Under the pieces are notes generated by a model, which saw nothing but the letters and a program-made list of their open reading frames with translations, ran no database searches and was not told where the DNA came from. Made by a program: the position numbers and the translations under genes. Shown piece by piece: positions 8,273 to 16,459 of a DNA stretch of 40,252 nucleotides (the first letter of the stretch is position 1; each line of letters begins with the position of its first letter). The DNA comes from Sphingomonas sp. PP-CE-1G-424 (GTDB lineage: Bacteria; Pseudomonadota; Alphaproteobacteria; Sphingomonadales; Sphingomonadaceae), in the NCBI RefSeq assembly GCF_004341085.1, contig NZ_SLXW01000015.1, positions 1-40,252 on the forward strand, written 5' to 3'.

Positions 8273-8917
8273 ATGATTTACGATGTGCCTTTCCGCCACC
8301 AACAAGCGCTGGACCCGAGCGCCCTCACCACCGTCGTCGCAACACTGAACGCGATCGGAAAAGCGGTCGACGACTGCCGTAATGCCGGGGTCGATCCCAA
8401 CAGCGACCCCGCTGTCGTCCTGCTGGCGCGTCACATGGCAACCGTGTCGATCAATCGTGCGCCCCGCGACGTACTTCGCCACGCCTGCAGGCGCCGCCTC
8501 GAAGACCTGAAGCGGTTCCCGACGCTGCTGGCGCTCGCAATCCGCGGCGTGGAATATGACGCCGGCGCCAAGGAGCGTTTTCATATCGAAGCGACCGAGG
8601 CGATGAACGCCCTCGCCGTCTGCATTGGCCTGGCACCGGGGACATTCGAGGTAGTGTCGCTTCAGGGCGAACGCGATCAATCTGGCCATGTCCTGCTGGC
8701 GGCCGGCGAGTTTGCCGTCACCGTCAGGATCGGCGCACGCCACGAGGGGCGCGAGGTAGCGTACCGGGCTGTCTGCGATAGCATGAGCCCGCCCAATCAC
8801 TACGCGCCGATGGCTGATCTGTTGAAGCCGGACCGCTTTGCTGATCGCCTGCGCCGCGATCTGTCGATCGCCGTCCGACCGGTCGCGCCTGTCGCCCCGG
8901 CCCTGATTGCCGCCTGA
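8273..8917 (+). CDS. unknown protein, 214 aa
   Basis: The preferred start is the ATG at 8273 (MIYDVPFRHQQ); a GTG at 8228 in frame would add 15 unlikely residues. The protein is alpha-helical in character, without membrane segments or a signal peptide. It contains a basic stretch RAPRDVLRHACRRRLEDLKRF at about 60-80 and ends in a Pro/Ala/Val tail. I recognise no domain. AAGGAG at its 3' end serves as the ribosome-binding site of the next gene, so the two are probably co-transcribed. Function unknown. Confidence 0.7.
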   Translation: MIYDVPFRHQQALDPSALTTVVATLNAIGKAVDDCRNAGVDPNSDPAVVLLARHMATVSINRAPRDVLRHACRRRLEDLKRFPTLLALAIRGVEYDAGAKERFHIEATEAMNALAVCIGLAPGTFEVVSLQGERDQSGHVLLAAGEFAVTVRIGARHEGREVAYRAVCDSMSPPNHYAPMADLLKPDRFADRLRRDLSIAVRPVAPVAPALIAA

Positions 8918-8930
8918 AGGAGTGATGCCC

Positions 8931-9227
8931 ATGCACATCCAAGACGCGCTCGCGGTTGCCCGAGCTGACGCCACGCGCTTTGCGCACTTCATGGAGCGAC
9001 GGGAGCGTTTCCTAGATGCCCTCGACTGGACGATGCTCACCGAGGATCACGCACGGCAGTCGGCGATGCTCGACGATCTGCTCGAGGGGGATATGGCCGA
9101 TGCCATCCTTTATATCGACTGGCTGGTCGAGCGGCTGGCTGGTGATGCTGAACAGGTCCCTGGCGTACTCCGCTTTACGCCGCATCCGCGCCCGTGGCAG
9201 CTTGCGTGGATCACGCTCGCTTCCTGA
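8931..9227 (+). CDS. small unknown protein, 98 aa
   Basis: The start at 8931 (MHIQDALAVARADATRF) is chosen because AAGGAG (8917-8922) is eight bases upstream; the ATG at 8925 would be only two bases from it. The predicted protein is acidic and helical, with the pattern FMERRERFLDALDWTMLTEDH and DMADAILYIDWLVERLAG. No catalytic motif or membrane segment is visible. It lies 13 bp after the previous gene and 19 bp before the next, consistent with one operon. Function unknown. Confidence 0.65.
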   Translation: MHIQDALAVARADATRFAHFMERRERFLDALDWTMLTEDHARQSAMLDDLLEGDMADAILYIDWLVERLAGDAEQVPGVLRFTPHPRPWQLAWITLAS

Positions 9228-9246
9228 CCGACTGGGGGATTAATTG

Positions 9247-9546
9247 ATGAGCCGTCATACTTTCACCGGCAACGCCGGCACCACCGTAGCGATCGGTTGG
9301 GATCGTCCCTTGGCGACGTTCTTCGTGCAGGTCCTGCGTCCTCACCCGACCATGAAAGGCGAGGAAGAGATGGTCGAATGGCAGGGTACTGAGCCCGACG
9401 AGCTACCGACCGCAGCAGCGGCGATCGAGATTGCTGGCCGCTATGCCAACCTGCCGGAAACGCTCGGCGCTACGCTTGAGACCGACCGCCTCAAGACGCT
9501 CGGGTCTGTCGACGGACCGGCGCAGCGGTTCCTTTATCGATCCTGA
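9247..9546 (+). CDS. small unknown protein, 99 aa
   Basis: The preferred start is the ATG at 9247 (MSRHTFTGN). GGGGG at 9234-9238 serves as ribosome-binding site, and a TTG at 9244 is an alternative. The protein has a beta-rich N-terminal half (TTVAIGWDRPLATFFVQVLRP) and an alpha-helical second half with many Ala and Glu residues. I do not recognise the family, but this pattern of a short beta-domain protein inside an ArdC/ParB-like cluster is plasmid-typical. Function unknown. Confidence 0.65.
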   Translation: MSRHTFTGNAGTTVAIGWDRPLATFFVQVLRPHPTMKGEEEMVEWQGTEPDELPTAAAAIEIAGRYANLPETLGATLETDRLKTLGSVDGPAQRFLYRS

Positions 9547-9592
9547 GCACCACGCTTCGCGGCGGTTAGAGGGAAGGGGGATCGGGTTTAGG

Positions 9593-9631
9593 TCGATCCA
9601 GGTGGATCGATGGAGATACCCCATGTCCTAG
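9593..9631 (+). other. hairpin, Shine-Dalgarno and amber-interrupted start
   Basis: TCGATCC (9593-9599) pairs with GGATCGA (9604-9610) around the loop AGGT. GGAG (9612-9615) follows, then ATG (9623), TCC, and an in-frame TAG (9629-9631). The frame continues open from 9632 straight into the gene called at 9704. So this is the natural start region of that gene, interrupted at codon 3. Confidence 0.75.
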
Positions 9632-9703
9632 ATTATCGATATTGGTGGCGCACCGGCCAACGAGGACTGCGCCCAACTCGGCCAGACGCCGGAATTTGAG
9701 GCC

Positions 9704-10123
9704 GTGAACACGTTCGAGGTCTTGGCCTACAAGCTGGCGATCATAGCGCGTCACGGTATGCCGCCCGCCGGCTGCAAGCTTGGACCGCACACGAACCGGC
9801 ATGACTTTGGCGTCTATCGGACGCTTGCCCTCCACATCGAGGACGAGGAAGACGAAGCCGTTCAGGCGTATGCCGAGGCGGTAGAGGAAGGTCTGGGGTC
9901 ATGGCTCGAGGCCGGATTTACGCCCCCGGTCATCTACGCTGGTTCGGTCGCCAAGATCGAACGCCTCGACCACGTCGAGCTGGTGATCGGTGCGCTGCTG
10001 ACGACAAGGCCGAACGCCGACGGGACGTTCCCGATCGCTGACTTCGGTATCCTTCACGGCCACCTCGCAGCGGCCTTTCCGCAACAAGCGGAAGCCGCGC
10101 GCCAACGTCTGGTCGAAGCGTAA
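9704..10123 (+). CDS. unknown protein, 139 aa; natural start lost to an amber codon
   Basis: From the GTG at 9704 the frame encodes 139 residues; the same frame is open back to 9632 and would add 24 residues (IIDIGGAPANEDCAQLG...). The natural start is probably the ATG at 9623, which has a good GGAG upstream, but its third codon is TAG. Translation may therefore restart at GTG 9704 or at the ATT at 9632, depend on amber suppression, or be lost. The protein is globular, with an acidic helix (IEDEEDEAVQAYAEAVEEGL) and a conserved-looking core HTNRHDFGVYRTLALH. No known motif. It sits in the same plus-strand cluster. Confidence 0.65.
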   Translation: MNTFEVLAYKLAIIARHGMPPAGCKLGPHTNRHDFGVYRTLALHIEDEEDEAVQAYAEAVEEGLGSWLEAGFTPPVIYAGSVAKIERLDHVELVIGALLTTRPNADGTFPIADFGILHGHLAAAFPQQAEAARQRLVEA

Positions 10124-10152
10124 TCCCGCCCATCCTCTGAAGGATTGAGCCA

Positions 10153-11562
10153 ATGCTGATGCTGCAATCGCAGCCCACCGGGATCGTCCCGGCGGGAGCG
10201 TTCCCCCTTGTCCGGTCACCGCGTGATGCCGAGCCCGTAGAGCCGGACTATTTTGATTCCACCGATATGCGTTGCTGGCTGACGCGTGGGCGGTCGGTCG
10301 AACAGGCAACAGAGCTTGCCCTGATCTGGCTATCCTATCCGGACTTGCCACCCACGGCGCCACTGGAGGACCGGATGGCAAGGGGACGCGAACGTATCGC
10401 GGCGATGAAGCCATTGAACGACGCGATAGCCGCCAGGACGGAGGCCGAACGGCAGACCCGGAACTTCGCCTTCATGGAATCTCGCGCCCGTGACGGGACG
10501 ATTGTCGATAGCGAGATTGCGATCCTGCGTGGCCGGGATCGCAACGGCTATGACTGGGATCTGGCCGTTGCCTACGCGAGCGGCTGGACCGCGGCCGATG
10601 CCGGTTGGGAGCATCGCTTTTGCGCCGATGGCTCGCGCCGGCAGGACGCCAAGCGCGAGGCCTATGACCGTGGTTTTGCCGATGGTGGCGGTGACCAGGC
10701 CGACCTGTTCGACGCCGCGCGACGCAGCAACCTCGCCGCCATTCGCCGGGATAATCAACGCCGGGCAGCGCCGCTACCGCCGAGGGCACGACCGGCGCCG
10801 AGCAGCTGGCCCAAGCCAAACGATCATGCCCGCCCAACGCGGTGGTCAAGGCGTCTGCTGATTGTCTCTGACGCCACGATCGAAGAGGTGACGCCAGGGT
10901 TGATGCGCGTCTCGAGTCTGCGCCTCGTTGATGAGATCCGCGCCCGACCCGGCACCGAGGCCATGACGATAGTCACGATCGACCGCCATGACGGCTTCGT
11001 CGTGAATGGCTGCCCGGTCGAGACGAAGGTGCCGATCGCGGCTTCCCGCGCCGACGAAATGATCGCCGATCCTAGCCACGGCGATGCCCTCCGCGCCATC
11101 CTCAGTGGACACGATTTCGAAGACGTCCTGATCGCGGTACAGGGCGACTACCTTCGCATCGTCGACGCCTTCGCAAGCGCACTGCCGCTGTGTGCGAACA
11201 TGGAGCGATCGCAAAACTCGCTCCTGCAACAGCGTGCGCACCTGCGATGCTGGCTCGACCGAGGCTATGACGGCACCGACAATCTTGGCGCCGGCCACAT
11301 CCGTTGGGGCAAGGCGATCAAGGGCCTGACCGGCAAGCTCGGTGAATTCACTGCCCGCCATGTCGGCCCCGCGCCGCGGCGTGGACACCTGATCCGGATC
11401 GAGGCCGAAGGCGGCACGCTTGCCGAAGGCTACGCCACCTCCACCGGAGAACGTCTCGCGACCGAGATCACTGTCTCTAACAAGACGAACATCCGCCGCG
11501 AAATGGCAGCAGCCCTGCGCGCCTTTGGCGGCGCCACCCGCCTGATGGACGCCTGCGGCTGA
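10153..11562 (+). CDS. large unknown plasmid protein, 469 aa
   Basis: The gene starts at ATG 10153 with GAAGGA 10 bases upstream. The N-terminal half (about 1-200) has an acidic helical region with alternating Trp/Tyr (DWDLAVAYASGWTAADAGWEHRF) and repeated Asp/Arg pairs. A Pro/Arg-rich linker (about 205-235, PLPPRARPAPSSWPKP) follows. The C-terminal half (about 240-469) looks globular alpha/beta and ends with TNIRREMAAALRAFGGATRL. I recognise no named domain, signal peptide or membrane helix. It is the last intact member of the ParB-like/ArdC cluster before the inserted-looking region. Function unknown. Confidence 0.7.
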   Translation: MLMLQSQPTGIVPAGAFPLVRSPRDAEPVEPDYFDSTDMRCWLTRGRSVEQATELALIWLSYPDLPPTAPLEDRMARGRERIAAMKPLNDAIAARTEAERQTRNFAFMESRARDGTIVDSEIAILRGRDRNGYDWDLAVAYASGWTAADAGWEHRFCADGSRRQDAKREAYDRGFADGGGDQADLFDAARRSNLAAIRRDNQRRAAPLPPRARPAPSSWPKPNDHARPTRWSRRLLIVSDATIEEVTPGLMRVSSLRLVDEIRARPGTEAMTIVTIDRHDGFVVNGCPVETKVPIAASRADEMIADPSHGDALRAILSGHDFEDVLIAVQGDYLRIVDAFASALPLCANMERSQNSLLQQRAHLRCWLDRGYDGTDNLGAGHIRWGKAIKGLTGKLGEFTARHVGPAPRRGHLIRIEAEGGTLAEGYATSTGERLATEITVSNKTNIRREMAAALRAFGGATRLMDACG

Positions 11563-11566
11563 CGCC

Positions 11567-11582
11567 GCGGGCCCCGCTTTTC
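11567..11582 (+). terminator. weak candidate terminator
   Basis: GCGG-GCC-CCGC followed by TTTTCC lies directly after the stop of the 469-residue protein. A second small hairpin, GCGGC-TGAC-GCCGC (11555-11568), spans the stop codon itself. The stems are short, so this is tentative. Confidence 0.4.
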
Positions 11583-11814
11583 CACTTTCACTTGAGGAGA
11601 CGCACCCCATTTAGCCCAGCAGGAAAATCTGCGCATGAGAGCCTACGGGTATAGTGACCGCGACCCACTGAAAACTTTGCCCCCCCTGGGGGGCGGGCGA
11701 CTCCGCATCGCCGACAAACAACCCAACTAAATGCCGTCATCGCCCGCGATAGCTTTGGTGGAAATGCAGAACGCCGAACGGTATCGGGAGGCGTCGCTTG
11801 TTTAAAGGCTCCTG
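11583..11814. other. gap with orphan ribosome-binding site and C7/G6 inverted repeat; possible insertion junction
   Basis: CTTGAGGAGA (about 11591-11600) followed by CGCACCCCATT TAG looks like the ribosome-binding site of a gene whose coding part has been replaced: ATT TAG stands where ATG would be expected. GCCCCCCC-T-GGGGGGC follows near 11683-11698. I see no credible ORF. This may mark the left edge of the cargo island. Confidence 0.4.
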
Positions 11815-14800
11815 ATGCGTTTCCGTCCCTTGGCAGTCCTCGATCGTGGTGTCTCGGTGCGCGCCGAGAGTGGGACCGCACGCCAGCGTCTTAGCGACTA
11901 TCGAAGCGCACAAGCCTATGTTCTGCTCGGCGAGCCGGGCTCGGGCAAATCGCGCGCCTTCGAACAGGAGGCTGAACTTGCCGGAACCGATGTTGTCACC
12001 GCGCGTGACTTCGCCGCTGGCGATCGTCCGGACGGCACTACCGTCTTCATCGACGCGCTCGAAGAATATCGCATCGCTGAAGCCGGTGGTGATCGGCTCG
12101 ACACGCTTCTCAAGGCGCTCGCTCAGGCAGGCTATCTGCAATGGCGCATCGCCTGTCGGGCGATCTCGCTGCCGCGCCTTGATGCCGAGAGGCTCGCGCG
12201 GCGCGTTGGCCAGTTTAACACGCTCCAGCTCGAGGCCCTCGATCGCGCCGAGCAGTCCGCGATCCTTGTAGCCTATGGCCATGCGCAAGCGCAGGATTTT
12301 ATCCAGCGCATGTTCGCGATCGGTGCGGCCGCGCTGCTCGGGAATCCGTCAACGCTCCTGCTGCTGCACGAAACGATAGCGCGCGCCGACGGCCCGCTCG
12401 TGACCCGCGGTCAGCTCCTTGATGAGGCAACCCGGCAGATGGCCCATCCGTCGGACGAGCTCCCTGACGATCCAAACCGACCACCGGCCAGCAAGATCAT
12501 CACGGCGGCCGAACGGGCCTCGATTATTCTACTGCTGTCAAATCGCTCGGACATCTGGCTTCTGAACGCAAAGTCGCCCGGTGAGCATGTTATCACTCGC
12601 GACGATCTCCTACCCGCCGGCATCGATACACAGGCACTGCGTGCGGCGCTCGACACGCCGCTCTTCTCTGGTGACGGTAGCAGCTACATGCCGACCCACC
12701 GGTTCGTCGCCGAGTATCTCGCTGGCCGCGCGCTCGCGCATGCGACCGCGCCCGAAGTTTCAAGTGTTGCTGCTCTATCGCTTGAGCGCGCCATCGCCTT
12801 CCTGCACGGTGACGACGATCGCCCCGCCCCGGCGCTGACCGGCATCTTTGCCTGGTTCGTTATAATGCTCTCGCGCTCGATCCACGCCTCGCGAGCCCTT
12901 GACCTTGTCCGGCGCGAACCCGCCGCCATCCTGTTCCATGGCGACGCGGCGATGATGCCGACCGAGCATCGGCTCGTATTGCTCAGTGCGATAGGGCGCG
13001 ACGATCCATGGTTCCTTGGGGGCAACCGCGGATCTACTGGTTTGGCTGGCCTAGCCGGGTCAGATTTGATCGATGCCTTCCAAACCATCTTGGAAGACCC
13101 ATCCGAGACCCCGCATCGCCGCGCCCTCGTGCTGATGGCGCTTGCCGCCGGGCGACCGGTTCCGGCGCTTGCCGACAGCGTCCATGCGATCTTTGTTGCT
13201 GACCGCGACGAAGATTTCTACGATCGTCGGACGGCAAGCGAGGCATACGCACATATCAAGGGTGAGACGCCGGCCCTCTATCGTGAGATGCTCGGCGCGC
13301 TCGATGGACAAGAGAGCTCAACGGCGCTGCAACTTAAAATCGGGCTGCTCGCGCAGTGCCTGCCTGACGCCAAGGCCGACGAAGTCCGGGCACTGCTAAT
13401 CGCTTATGCTCGCACCGGCGACGGGGTGATGGGTTATGCCGATCCCTTGGGACGCGCCCTATGTAAGCATCCCCTGCCGGGCGTCTTCGACAAACCGCTG
13501 GAGTTGCGGCGTCACAGCGGGCAGTCGCGCCCACACGAGGTGGCGCGCGTCGTCGACAAGGCTCTTGCCGCCACCATTGGCGCGACCTCCAATCTCTCCG
13601 CAGACCGCTTGGTAGACTGGCTCGATCATGCTGGCTTCAATCGGTACGAAGATGTCGAGGCGGACATTCGCTCGGCAATAATGGCGTGGATCGAGGCAAA
13701 AGACGGTCGGGAACTAGAGCTGATCGATACGCTTCGCCAACGTCTCGGCACCCCTTGGGAGACGATGCACCAGTTTCATGTCTTTACCGGATGCCGCGCG
13801 AGTGACGAAGCTGCCGGGGCGTTGATCGAGCGCATTGACGATTATCTCCCGGGGCCCGCCCGAGTAGCGGCAGCCGAGCTCGTGACCTGGGCAATCCGTC
13901 CCTTCCAAGACCGGGCCGAACTCTACTGGGAGTTTTGGAAGCGGCTCGATGGCCAAGCCGATCTTCGCCAGATTTTGGAGCAGTCTGACCGATGTTTGCT
14001 CGACGTCTGGCAGACCCGCGATGCACGACGGCAGAAAAAGCAGGAAGCCAAGGAGATCGGCGTCCGCAAACACGATCAGCGCTGGTATGACGAGCATCGC
14101 GAGGAGGTGCGTGCTGGCGGTGACCGAGGCCTTTCCTATCCCGCAAAGATCTACCTCGGTCATATCAGTAGTGCCGCCACGAATGGGCGAGGCGAAGAAG
14201 GCCTTCGCGCGTGGGTAGGTGACAAGGCATTCGAAACTATCGTCGAGGGTTGGAACGCGCTCGCTCAACGAGATGCCGAGAACGCGTTTGCTGCAGGGCG
14301 TCGCGTGGCAGACAAAAGCGTTTCCAACTTAGCCGAAATATTAGTCTGTTGGGCGGATCAGCGAGTGGCTACGGGTGAGGCGCTCCATGCCTCAGGCGTC
14401 GTGTTGCTTGGCGTCGCCCACTACGCTTTCATGCTGCCGACCGACCAGGGTAAGGCGGTCACCGAGGCGGCACTATCGCGCTTTTTTGCACGGCCCGACG
14501 CCGAGACGTTGTTGCTGTCTTTCTGGAAAGGCGCGATCACCAGTTACGACGAACGTCTCCCACTGCTCAGCGATATTAGCGACGAACTACCCGCCCGTGG
14601 AGCACTGGCTGTCCTACTTACAACCCGTTCAGTTCTGCCCGAACAGATGCTGCGTAGCACGCTCGAAGCAGCGGCGCGCATACTGTTACCAATACAATTG
14701 CTTGCGCTCGCGCAGACGGCTCTTTCGCGGCCATTGTCCGACTACATGCGGCGGTTTTGGGCATTTACGGCCTGGGCGCTCGACCCAACATCACAGGCCG

Positions 14801-15786
14801 CGCTTTTCGACAGCGAATTTTCGACTGCTGAGGACCACCAGTTGTTCGGCGAACTTTGGAATGGGCCGATCGGCGATCTAGCCAAGAACGGTATCGCTAA
14901 TGGCGTCGCGCGACTAGAAACGATTATTACCCGGCTAGCGCGGCTCTACCCGCCCTCCGAAGCATCGCGGCTAAGTGGCTCGGGACCGCCAGCGATCATT
15001 GACCGGGCAATTTCTAGGCTTTCCGAAAATCCATCTGCTGAAGCTAGTGCTGCTTTCGATCGCCTGATAGCGACGGATGGCCTCGCGGCCTGGTCGAGCA
15101 GCCTCGCCCATGAACGCGAGCGCCAGAGCGAGGTAAGGCGTCGTGATGAGTTTCGGCCGCCTCAGCCACGTACGATTGCAGCCGCGTTACTCGCTGGCCC
15201 GCCAGCAACGCCGGGCGATCTCCGCGCGGTCGTAGTCGAATGTCTGAACGAGTTGGCCCACGACATTCGGTGTGGGCCGACCTCCCCTTGGCGGGGCTTT
15301 TGGAACCGACCGTATAATGGCGAGAAGACGCCCAAGATCGAGAATGATTGTAGAGATCTGCTAGTCGACCGTCTTGGTGATCGATTGCGGCGCTTCGGTA
15401 TAGCGGTAGAGTTTGCAACGACCGAGGCGCGCAGCAGTAACGACAGGCGGGCCGATGTCCTCGTGACCTCCTTCCATCCGATCCTCGCGGGTAGGGGCCC
15501 TGCTTCCGTTCCGATCGAGGCCAAACGGCATTGGAACGACGAGCTCTGGAGCGCTATCGACGATCAACTCGTGCCCTATTGCACCTCCGCGGGCTCGAAC
15601 GGGCACGGCGTTTATCTTGTCTTCTGGTTCGGCACGACTTGGCCGACTCGCGCCCATCCCACGGGCGACGAAAGGCCGACCAGCGCGAAGGCATTGAAGG
15701 CAGCGCTTGAAGCACGGCTTAAACCCGAGCTCGCTACCAGCATCAAGATCATCGTCGTCGACGTGTCCGAGCCCACGAAGAGTTAG
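11815..15786 (+). CDS. NACHT/STAND-like NTPase fused to a C-terminal PD-(D/E)xK nuclease
   Basis: A 1323-residue protein. A P-loop lies very close to the N-terminus: GEPGSGKS at 39-46. A Walker B motif of NACHT type, TVFIDALEEYR, follows at about 76-86 (Asp80, Glu83, Glu84). The segment LLGNPSTLLLLHE (about 176-188) matches the NACHT helical region. A long helical, HEAT/TPR-like body (about 330-1150) could sense a ligand. The last 120 residues contain RRADVLV (Asp1214), IEAKRHW (Glu1235, Lys1237) and DDQLVPY (Gln1251), the order expected of a restriction-endonuclease-like PD-(D/E)xK fold. Bacterial NACHT and Avs proteins are known antiphage sensors that trigger effectors, often nucleases. A phage-activated nuclease role is therefore inferred, not shown. 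It stands alone between the plasmid cluster and a toxin-antitoxin pair. The ribosome-binding site is weak. Confidence 0.8.
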   Translation: MRFRPLAVLDRGVSVRAESGTARQRLSDYRSAQAYVLLGEPGSGKSRAFEQEAELAGTDVVTARDFAAGDRPDGTTVFIDALEEYRIAEAGGDRLDTLLKALAQAGYLQWRIACRAISLPRLDAERLARRVGQFNTLQLEALDRAEQSAILVAYGHAQAQDFIQRMFAIGAAALLGNPSTLLLLHETIARADGPLVTRGQLLDEATRQMAHPSDELPDDPNRPPASKIITAAERASIILLLSNRSDIWLLNAKSPGEHVITRDDLLPAGIDTQALRAALDTPLFSGDGSSYMPTHRFVAEYLAGRALAHATAPEVSSVAALSLERAIAFLHGDDDRPAPALTGIFAWFVIMLSRSIHASRALDLVRREPAAILFHGDAAMMPTEHRLVLLSAIGRDDPWFLGGNRGSTGLAGLAGSDLIDAFQTILEDPSETPHRRALVLMALAAGRPVPALADSVHAIFVADRDEDFYDRRTASEAYAHIKGETPALYREMLGALDGQESSTALQLKIGLLAQCLPDAKADEVRALLIAYARTGDGVMGYADPLGRALCKHPLPGVFDKPLELRRHSGQSRPHEVARVVDKALAATIGATSNLSADRLVDWLDHAGFNRYEDVEADIRSAIMAWIEAKDGRELELIDTLRQRLGTPWETMHQFHVFTGCRASDEAAGALIERIDDYLPGPARVAAAELVTWAIRPFQDRAELYWEFWKRLDGQADLRQILEQSDRCLLDVWQTRDARRQKKQEAKEIGVRKHDQRWYDEHREEVRAGGDRGLSYPAKIYLGHISSAATNGRGEEGLRAWVGDKAFETIVEGWNALAQRDAENAFAAGRRVADKSVSNLAEILVCWADQRVATGEALHASGVVLLGVAHYAFMLPTDQGKAVTEAALSRFFARPDAETLLLSFWKGAITSYDERLPLLSDISDELPARGALAVLLTTRSVLPEQMLRSTLEAAARILLPIQLLALAQTALSRPLSDYMRRFWAFTAWALDPTSQAALFDSEFSTAEDHQLFGELWNGPIGDLAKNGIANGVARLETIITRLARLYPPSEASRLSGSGPPAIIDRAISRLSENPSAEASAAFDRLIATDGLAAWSSSLAHERERQSEVRRRDEFRPPQPRTIAAALLAGPPATPGDLRAVVVECLNELAHDIRCGPTSPWRGFWNRPYNGEKTPKIENDCRDLLVDRLGDRLRRFGIAVEFATTEARSSNDRRADVLVTSFHPILAGRGPASVPIEAKRHWNDELWSAIDDQLVPYCTSAGSNGHGVYLVFWFGTTWPTRAHPTGDERPTSAKALKAALEARLKPELATSIKIIVVDVSEPTKS

Positions 15787-16085
15787 CGGGCAGCAGGGTC
15801 AGGACGGGCGTGGCGCGGACTCACTTTGGAGCAACGCGCAGCCCGAGCTTTTAGGTATGTTTGGCTAGGATAAACGCCTAATGGCCCTTCAAACTTGGTC
15901 GTGACTGGCCGGCCAGGGTCTATGCTGCTCAGGCAATCGGGTCGCAAGCGAAGCCGGTGCGTAGGTCGGGCAGGGGAGTATTGACGGGGTGTCGCGATCA
16001 AATTGATCGGGCGAAAATGGTGGGGATTGTGAGTAGCGGCTGCCCACGGCGGAGGAATTATCCGGCACAAGGCTGTCGCTTTTAA
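15787..16085. other. intergenic gap, no gene seen
   Basis: About 300 bp between the NACHT-nuclease gene and the HigBA-type promoter. It contains the short palindrome CTGGCCGGCCAG near 15906 and an imperfect GATCAAATTGATC element near 15998-16010. No U-tract terminator or supported ORF is visible; a 108-residue minus frame here is Arg/Pro-rich and looks spurious. Confidence 0.5.
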
Positions 16086-16118
16086 TTGACGGTTAAGACA
16101 GTGTCGCATATATGCGAC
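16086..16118 (+). promoter_or_regulatory. promoter and palindromic operator of the HigBA-type pair
   Basis: TTGACG (16086-16091), a 17-base spacer and TATATG (16109-16114) form a good sigma-70-type promoter. The -10 lies inside a perfect 16-bp palindrome, GTCGCATA/TATGCGAC (16103-16118), an ideal operator for autorepression by the antitoxin or complex. A start of transcription about seven bases after the -10 would fall on the ATG at 16121. Confidence 0.65.
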
Positions 16119-16120
16119 TG

Positions 16121-16417
16121 ATGCAGTTCGAAGTCACTACGACCGAAGATTTCGACGAATGGTTCGATGGCCTTCGCGATGCGCGCGCCGCGGCAGCAAT
16201 TAGCCGCAACATCGTGAAATTGTCGGGCGGTCTGTTCGGTAACGTCGAGCCAGTCGGTAACGGCGTCAGCGAATTGAAGGTCGACATTGGTGCAGGCTAC
16301 CGCGTGTACTTCGTCATGCGGGGCCGGACGATCATCGTGCTGCTGACCGGCGGTGACAAATCGAGCCAGCGGCGTGACATCGCGCGAGCGAAGGAGATGG
16401 CCGACGATCTGGAATGA
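16121..16417 (+). CDS. RelE/ParE-superfamily toxin (HigB-like addiction killer)
   Basis: From ATG 16121 (MQFEVTTTEDFDEWFDGLRD) the protein is 98 residues, the usual size. It shows the pattern of the 'putative addiction module killer protein' branch of the RelE/ParE fold: EDFDEWFDGLRDARA, then GVSELKVDIGAGYRVYFVMRG and LLTGGDKSSQRRDI. Toxins of this branch mostly act as ribosome-dependent mRNA interferases. The toxin precedes the antitoxin, as in higBA. An ATG at 16112 lies inside the predicted -10 element and cannot be used from that promoter, so the mRNA may be leaderless; no Shine-Dalgarno is visible for either start. Confidence 0.9.
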   Translation: MQFEVTTTEDFDEWFDGLRDARAAAAISRNIVKLSGGLFGNVEPVGNGVSELKVDIGAGYRVYFVMRGRTIIVLLTGGDKSSQRRDIARAKEMADDLE

Positions 16418-16459
16418 GTCACGACTGTAACGAAGTCTAGTCCAGGAGGGACAGGTAAC

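Noticed and set aside
8003..9040. Minus-strand 345-residue open frame
   Set aside because: Covers two better plus-strand genes and the 14-bp hairpin; Arg/Gln/His-rich composition typical of antisense reading.
11640..11700. Possible end of an IS21-type element
   Set aside because: The stretch before the C7/G6 repeat vaguely recalls such ends, but no transposase or partner end is visible.
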